Shown one piece after another: positions 60,481-64,000 of a stretch of 64,000 bases of DNA. The notes under the pieces are model-generated. The model saw nothing but the letters and a program-made list of their open reading frames with translations, searched no databases and had not been told where the DNA came from. Origin of the DNA: Ewingella sp049889095 (lineage in GTDB: Bacteria; Pseudomonadota; Gammaproteobacteria; Enterobacterales; Enterobacteriaceae); assembly GCA_049889095.1 (NCBI GenBank), contig JBLJFK010000001.1. One strand, written 5' to 3'. Numbering within the stretch: the stretch's first letter is position 1; each line of letters begins with the position of its first letter. Made by a program: the position numbers and the translations under genes.

Positions 60481-61422
60481 ATGCATGTGAAAATCCGTCT
60501 TTTGATTCTGAGCCTGTTGGCCATAAACGCAGGCATGCTGTCTGCCTCTTCTGTCATGGCTGGCGAAAAACATGCGTCGGTTGACGCACCTATGGTGCAA
60601 ATTGCTTCCGGCAGTGCCATGGTGGTTGATCTTAAAACCCACGAAGTGATTTATTCCCGAAATCCCGATCAGGTGCGGCCGATTGCCTCACTGACTAAAC
60701 TGATGACCGCGATGGTCACGCTGGATGCCAAACTGCCGCTGGATGAAGTGATTTCGGTTGATATTCATAACACCGGCGAAATGCGTGGCGTCTTTTCCCG
60801 CGTCAAAGTAAACAGTGAAATTACCCGTCGTCAGATGATACAGCTGGCTCTGATGTCATCTGAAAACCGCGCTGCTGCCAGCCTGGCTGCGCATTATCCC
60901 GGTGGTTATGAGGCCTTTATCCGCGCAATGAACGCCAAGGCCAAACAGCTGGGTATGACCAATACCCGCTATGCCGAGCCAACCGGACTGTCGCCACGCA
61001 ACGTTTCTACGGCGCGTGATCTCACCCGCCTGCTGTTGGCTTCGCAAAAATATCCGCTGATTGGTGAACTGAGCACCACCGCAGAAAAAACGGCGGTCTT
61101 CAGCCATCCGGCCTATGCGTTGCCTTTCCGTAATACCAACCATTTAATCATGAACCCGAGCTGGAAAATTCAGCTGACCAAAACCGGGTATACCGATGAT
61201 GCAGGCCACTGCCTTGCGATGCGTGCCACCATCAACGGCAAACCGGTGACACTGGTAGTGATGGATGCCTTTGGTAAATTTACCGCGTTCGCGGACGCCA
61301 ACCGGCTGCGTACCTGGATGGAAACCGGTAAATCGGTTCCTGTGCCGCAAATCGCCAAAACCTACCGTAAGAGCAAGGATCAGCATCGTACTCAGCCTGA
61401 TATCGAGCAGGCCGACGATTAA
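60481..61422 (+). CDS. pbpG: PbpG (PBP7), D-alanyl-D-alanine endopeptidase
   Basis: 313 residues (E. coli 310). Signal peptide (to about residue 27, VMA), then a class C low-molecular-mass PBP with Ser70-Leu-Thr-Lys73, Ser127-Glu-Asn129 and Lys234-Thr-Gly236 motifs. It cleaves D-Ala-mDAP cross-links in the periplasm during peptidoglycan remodelling. Start ATG 60481; a GTG six bases later is possible. Confidence 0.96.
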   Translation: MHVKIRLLILSLLAINAGMLSASSVMAGEKHASVDAPMVQIASGSAMVVDLKTHEVIYSRNPDQVRPIASLTKLMTAMVTLDAKLPLDEVISVDIHNTGEMRGVFSRVKVNSEITRRQMIQLALMSSENRAAASLAAHYPGGYEAFIRAMNAKAKQLGMTNTRYAEPTGLSPRNVSTARDLTRLLLASQKYPLIGELSTTAEKTAVFSHPAYALPFRNTNHLIMNPSWKIQLTKTGYTDDAGHCLAMRATINGKPVTLVVMDAFGKFTAFADANRLRTWMETGKSVPVPQIAKTYRKSKDQHRTQPDIEQADD

Positions 61423-61747
61423 TCTGTACTGACTGATACCCGACCTGACCGTTTCGGAAGACACGTTTTGAGCAAATCCGACAGACCAATCAGTGCCAAC
61501 AATGGACATGACAAATATCGCAGAAGGTTAATTTAAGCGGAGCATGTAACTGGAGCAACATGCCCCTTTCACAACGCGATGCACCACAGAGCCGACTTCG
61601 CGGCGAAGACCGCAAGAATAATTCAATAAGCAGGCATATTTCATCGGATTTCCCATTACCGGCACTTTCCTGAGATGTGGTCAGCTTGAGATTCTGAAGA
61701 TAGTGCCATCAGTCTGATGTTCGGGAGTACATCTTCATCAACGCGTT
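61423..61747. other. Gap between pbpG and the GNAT gene
   Basis: 325 bases without a supported gene, promoter or repeat. Scattered short frames only. Confidence 0.5.
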
Positions 61748-62257
61748 TTAGGGTGATTTCCGCTCGTCCAGACACAGTTGCATAAAGGTCAGATCAAGCC
61801 AGCGGCCAAACTTGGTTCCGACTTCTGACATCCGGCCAGCCTCAGAGAACCCCAGTTTTTTATGCAGTGCGATTGATACTGCGTTTTCGGATTCAATACC
61901 TGCCACCATGACGTGTTTCTCCTGTGCTGCAGCAAGTCGGATAAGCTCCCGCATCAGTGCAGCGCCTGCACCATTACCTCGTGAATTTTTATGAACGTAA
62001 ACGGAGTGTTCTATGGTATGACGGTATCCGTCCCAGGTGCGCCAGTCACCGTAAGAGGCATATCCCAGCACGGCGTCTTTTTCATCTGTCGCCACGATGA
62101 CAGGGAAGCCTGCATCTTGGCGGTCTCTCATCCACGTTATGCGGTTGAATACATCAACCATTTTGTCATTCCAGATAGCCGTCGTGTTAAGCACGGCATC
62201 ATTATAGATTTCCGCAATGGTCTTAGCATCGCTTTCTGTAGCACTACGTATATGCAT
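61748..62257 (-). CDS. GNAT acetyltransferase, MnaT/phosphinothricin-acetyltransferase-like
   Basis: 169 residues from the ATG at 62257 (AAGGGG Shine-Dalgarno). GCN5-related fold with IRSATESDAKTIAEIYNDAV, YASYGDWRTWDGYRHTIEHS, the acetyl-CoA loop KNSRGNGAGAALM and FGRWLDLTFMQL, very like E. coli MnaT (YncA). It acetylates amino acids or toxic analogues such as methionine sulfone or phosphinothricin. Divergent from an XRE-cupin regulator that likely controls it. Confidence 0.9.
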   Translation of the reverse strand: MHIRSATESDAKTIAEIYNDAVLNTTAIWNDKMVDVFNRITWMRDRQDAGFPVIVATDEKDAVLGYASYGDWRTWDGYRHTIEHSVYVHKNSRGNGAGAALMRELIRLAAAQEKHVMVAGIESENAVSIALHKKLGFSEAGRMSEVGTKFGRWLDLTFMQLCLDERKSP

Positions 62258-62285
62258 GGTAGACACCCCTTCGAATAGTCACTAA

Positions 62286-62304
62286 AGTAGACAAAATGTT
62301 TACT
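62286..62304. promoter_or_regulatory. Operator candidate between GNAT and XRE-cupin genes
   Basis: AGTAGACA-AAA-TGTTTACT is an 8-3-8 inverted repeat with one mismatch. A further half-site TGTCTACT lies at 62334-62341 at the start of the regulator gene. This is a probable binding site for the XRE-cupin regulator, covering both divergent promoters. Confidence 0.6.
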
Positions 62305-62320
62305 ATTGTAGTTATCCATT

Positions 62321-62899
62321 ATGTTAGATGAAATGTCTACTAAAGAAGATGGTCTGAATGCCCGAATAGGTCAGAAAGTAAAGGCGGAAAGGGAAAAACG
62401 CGGTTGGTCACTGACAGTGTTAGCCGAAAACTCGGGTGTCTCACGGGCAATGATCCACAAAATTGAACGGGGAAAGAGCAGCCCGACCGCCATCCTTCTG
62501 GCCCGATTATCAGGCTCATTTGATATGACGATGTCACAACTCCTTGCCCAGACTGAGGTGCGAACGGGTCAGCTCGTCAGACATGAACATCAGGCTGTTT
62601 GGCAGGATCCAGAAACCGGCTATCTCCGTCGCCACATTTCACCGGGGCAGATGCCTGTAGACCTGATCAGCATCGAGCTTCCTGCTAACACTGCGGTGCC
62701 CATGCCTGCTATCGCATATCTTTCCAGACGCCAGCTTATATGGGTACTTGAAGGCAGGCTGACTTTTGAAGAAGGGAACAGCACATTTGACATGCTTGCT
62801 GGCGATTGCCTGGAACTTGGCGATCCTGCTGATTGTGTCTTCAGGAATGTCACTGATAAAGTATGTCGATACGCCGTAATCGTACTCAGGTCTGCCTGA
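62321..62899 (+). CDS. XRE-cupin transcriptional regulator
   Basis: 192 residues from the ATG at 62321, or 188 from the ATG at 62333; neither has a good Shine-Dalgarno. N-terminal XRE helix-turn-helix (about 15-72; WSLTVLAENSGVSRAMIHKI) and C-terminal cupin ligand-binding barrel (about 110-190; LIWVLEGRLTFEEG). Probable regulator of the divergent acetyltransferase and of itself, responding to a small molecule. Confidence 0.88.
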   Translation: MLDEMSTKEDGLNARIGQKVKAEREKRGWSLTVLAENSGVSRAMIHKIERGKSSPTAILLARLSGSFDMTMSQLLAQTEVRTGQLVRHEHQAVWQDPETGYLRRHISPGQMPVDLISIELPANTAVPMPAIAYLSRRQLIWVLEGRLTFEEGNSTFDMLAGDCLELGDPADCVFRNVTDKVCRYAVIVLRSA

Positions 62900-63116
62900 G
62901 AATATCCCGTACACAGAAGTGGTTAGCCTTTAAATACGCGCTTTCAATGCGTTGCGATTGTGATCTGCTTCTCATTAATTAACACATAGATATATTAGTA
63001 CTGTCTGATTCTCGCTCATCGCTGACCGGAGCTGTTACTCCAACGGATTAGTGCCATGAGCGAAGACTGCTAAGATCACGGCGTGTTCACCACTGGAGAG
63101 TAGGTCAAACTTCCGT
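62900..63116. other. Gap between XRE-cupin and yjfB genes
   Basis: 217 bases, no gene or clear terminator recognised. Confidence 0.4.
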
Positions 63117-63305
63117 TCATGCGGTGGTATTGATATTCCGTCCGATCGCCGGGTTAGCGGGCAACTGTGGGATTGATTCGAGGAGACTGGATGCCGTTGA
63201 TTGTTGGTTATCCAGTGTCTTTTTTAGTAGGAGGGTGTTCACCTTACTGCTGAGATCCTGACTATCAAGGCTGGTAGCCAGTGACGTAATTTGCGATACA
63301 TCCAT
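63117..63305 (-). CDS. YjfB-family putative motility protein
   Basis: 62 residues: MDVSQITSLATSLDSQDLSS..., a mostly helical small protein ending with the family-type NPAIGRNINTTA. An AGGAG Shine-Dalgarno precedes the ATG. The YjfB motility family (DUF) has no proven mechanism. An excellent sigma-28 promoter lies 66 bases upstream, so the gene is probably expressed with late flagellar genes. Confidence 0.8.
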   Translation of the reverse strand: MDVSQITSLATSLDSQDLSSKVNTLLLKKTLDNQQSTASSLLESIPQLPANPAIGRNINTTA

Positions 63306-63370
63306 TTTGTTCTCCTGCTCAATACAATAAAAAAATAATTAGTCATAGCTTGGAAAGATGCTTTAGATTG

Positions 63371-63397
63371 TTATCGGCATTTTCGGGAATACCTTTA
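63371..63397 (-). promoter_or_regulatory. Sigma-28 (FliA) promoter for the yjfB-type gene
   Basis: On the minus strand TAAAGGTA (63390-63397), an 11-base spacer and GCCGATAA (63371-63378). The -10 is a perfect match to the FliA consensus, the spacer is the ideal length, and the -35 keeps the TAAAG core of TAAAGTTT. Confidence 0.85.
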
Positions 63398-63643
63398 GAC
63401 GTCATTGTTGCCATCTTCGCTATGTCGCTCGTAACTAACCTTAGTATCCACGACTTGCGACCGCATCATCAGTGAACGGAATAAATTGAGTAATTAGTCA
63501 GCCTTGTGCCAGTAGCAGGCATTATTAACTGAGCGTTTGTCTAAACCTGAGAGCAGGTGATGCCAGCCTCTGATCAACCCCTCCAAATTTAAGACACACA
63601 GTGATCAGGTCCTGCAACCTGGTACAGCCTCAAGAATTACAGG
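63398..63643. other. Gap between the sigma-28 promoter and yaiL
   Basis: About 245 bases. No gene seen. Confidence 0.4.
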
Positions 63644-63649
63644 TATAAT
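63644..63649 (+). promoter_or_regulatory. Candidate yaiL -10 element
   Basis: TATAAT, 33 bases before the yaiL start, with a poor -35 (GGTACA at 63621-63626). Confidence 0.45.
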
Positions 63650-63682
63650 CCCAGAAATTATTCAACGGGCTTAGAAACGAAG

Positions 63683-64000
63683 ATGACAAAACTCACCTTA
63701 CAAGAGCAGATGCTCAAAGCGGGATTAGTGAGCAGTACAAAAATGGCCAAAGTCCAAAGAACGGCTAAAAAATCACGCGCTCAATCTCGTGAGGCAAGGG
63801 AGGCGGTGGAAGAAAATAAAAAAGTACAACTTGAGCGCGATAAGCAGCTGAGCGAACAACAAAAACAAGCGGCTTTATCTAAAGAATATAAAGCTCAGGT
63901 GAAGAACCTTATTGAAATGAACAGAATCGTTATTTCAAAAGGCGATATTGATTTTAACTTCACCGATAATAATTTAATTAAAAGAGTCGTGGTGGATAAG
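63683..64000 (+). CDS. yaiL: YaiL (DUF2058) protein, 5' part
   Basis: 106 codons to the window edge, no stop. MTKLTLQEQMLKAGLVSSTK, a lysine/glutamate-rich helical segment, and then IEMNRIVISKGDIDFNFTDNN, nearly collinear with E. coli YaiL (179 residues). A DUF2058 nucleoprotein-like protein; function unknown. In E. coli yaiL lies elsewhere, so this marks the end of conserved gene order with the E. coli region. Confidence 0.92.
   Translation, partial: MTKLTLQEQMLKAGLVSSTKMAKVQRTAKKSRAQSREAREAVEENKKVQLERDKQLSEQQKQAALSKEYKAQVKNLIEMNRIVISKGDIDFNFTDNNLIKRVVVDK

Noticed and set aside
1..64000. Search by eye for CRISPR arrays, insertion sequences, prophage or toxin-antitoxin modules.
   Set aside because: No regularly spaced direct repeats, transposase, integrase or phage genes were seen; only ERIC-type repeats, the tRNA array and the palindromic element are repetitive.

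Overview
The window is a stretch of enterobacterial chromosome. Nearly every gene has a close E. coli counterpart, and the backbone order matches the E. coli tol-pal to dusC/pbpG region: ybgC-tolQRAB-pal-cpoB, lysine tRNAs, nadA-pnuC-zitB-ybgS-aroG-gpmA, galETKM, modF-modE-acrZ-modABC, ybhA, pgl, ybhC-ybhB, bioA/bioBFCD, uvrB, ybhK, moaABCDE, ybhL, rhlE, dusC, pbpG. ERIC-type intergenic repeats, moderate GC and the accessory genes suggest a Yersiniaceae-like member of Enterobacterales (Rahnella, Ewingella, Rouxiella or Serratia type). The genus cannot be fixed from sequence reading alone. No phage, insertion sequence or CRISPR array was seen.

Positions 1-9.7 kb hold the complete Tol-Pal envelope system, a cluster of four identical tRNA-Lys(UUU) genes followed by a broken fifth one, and NAD precursor genes (nadA, pnuC) behind a NadR-type operator. 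Positions 8.7-13.5 kb hold a BvgS/EvgS-type two-component system (LuxR-type regulator, then a 1067-residue hybrid kinase). Its kinase gene ends 8 bases before the zinc exporter gene zitB on the same strand, which suggests one transcription unit. Positions 13.6-22.6 kb carry ybgS, aroG, a DHA2 exporter, gpmA with a Fur-like operator, psiF, and the galETKM operon with two GalR-type operators. Positions 22.8-28.5 kb hold molybdate uptake and its regulation (modF, modE, acrZ, modABC). There is a ModE operator before modA and another before moaA at 48.8 kb, so the regulator encoded here probably controls both molybdate import and molybdopterin synthesis in this window.

Positions 28.6-38 kb include ybhA, pgl, ybhC and ybhB, and then a five-gene accessory block between ybhB and bioA (DJ-1/PfpI protein, CurA-like reductase, amino-acid binding protein, YbdL-like aminotransferase, LysR regulator) plus a small broken gene. 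Positions 38-43.4 kb hold the divergent biotin genes with a BirA-type operator; an ERIC element separates bioC from bioD. An orphan UrtE-like ATPase with a damaged signature motif follows. Then come uvrB (LexA box, paired DnaA boxes upstream), a VF530-family gene, ybhK, and the moa operon with a Moco-type leader.

The most unusual non-coding feature is at 52.7-53.4 kb, between ybhL and an MdtG-like exporter. It is a roughly 600-base imperfect palindrome whose two diverged arms carry the same ordered series of small hairpins, with stems that differ in sequence but keep pairing. The right end holds rhlE, a cysteine-rich regulator diverging from an MFS transporter, dusC, a VOC protein, pbpG, a GNAT/XRE-cupin divergent pair, a YjfB-type motility protein under an apparent sigma-28 promoter, and the start of yaiL.
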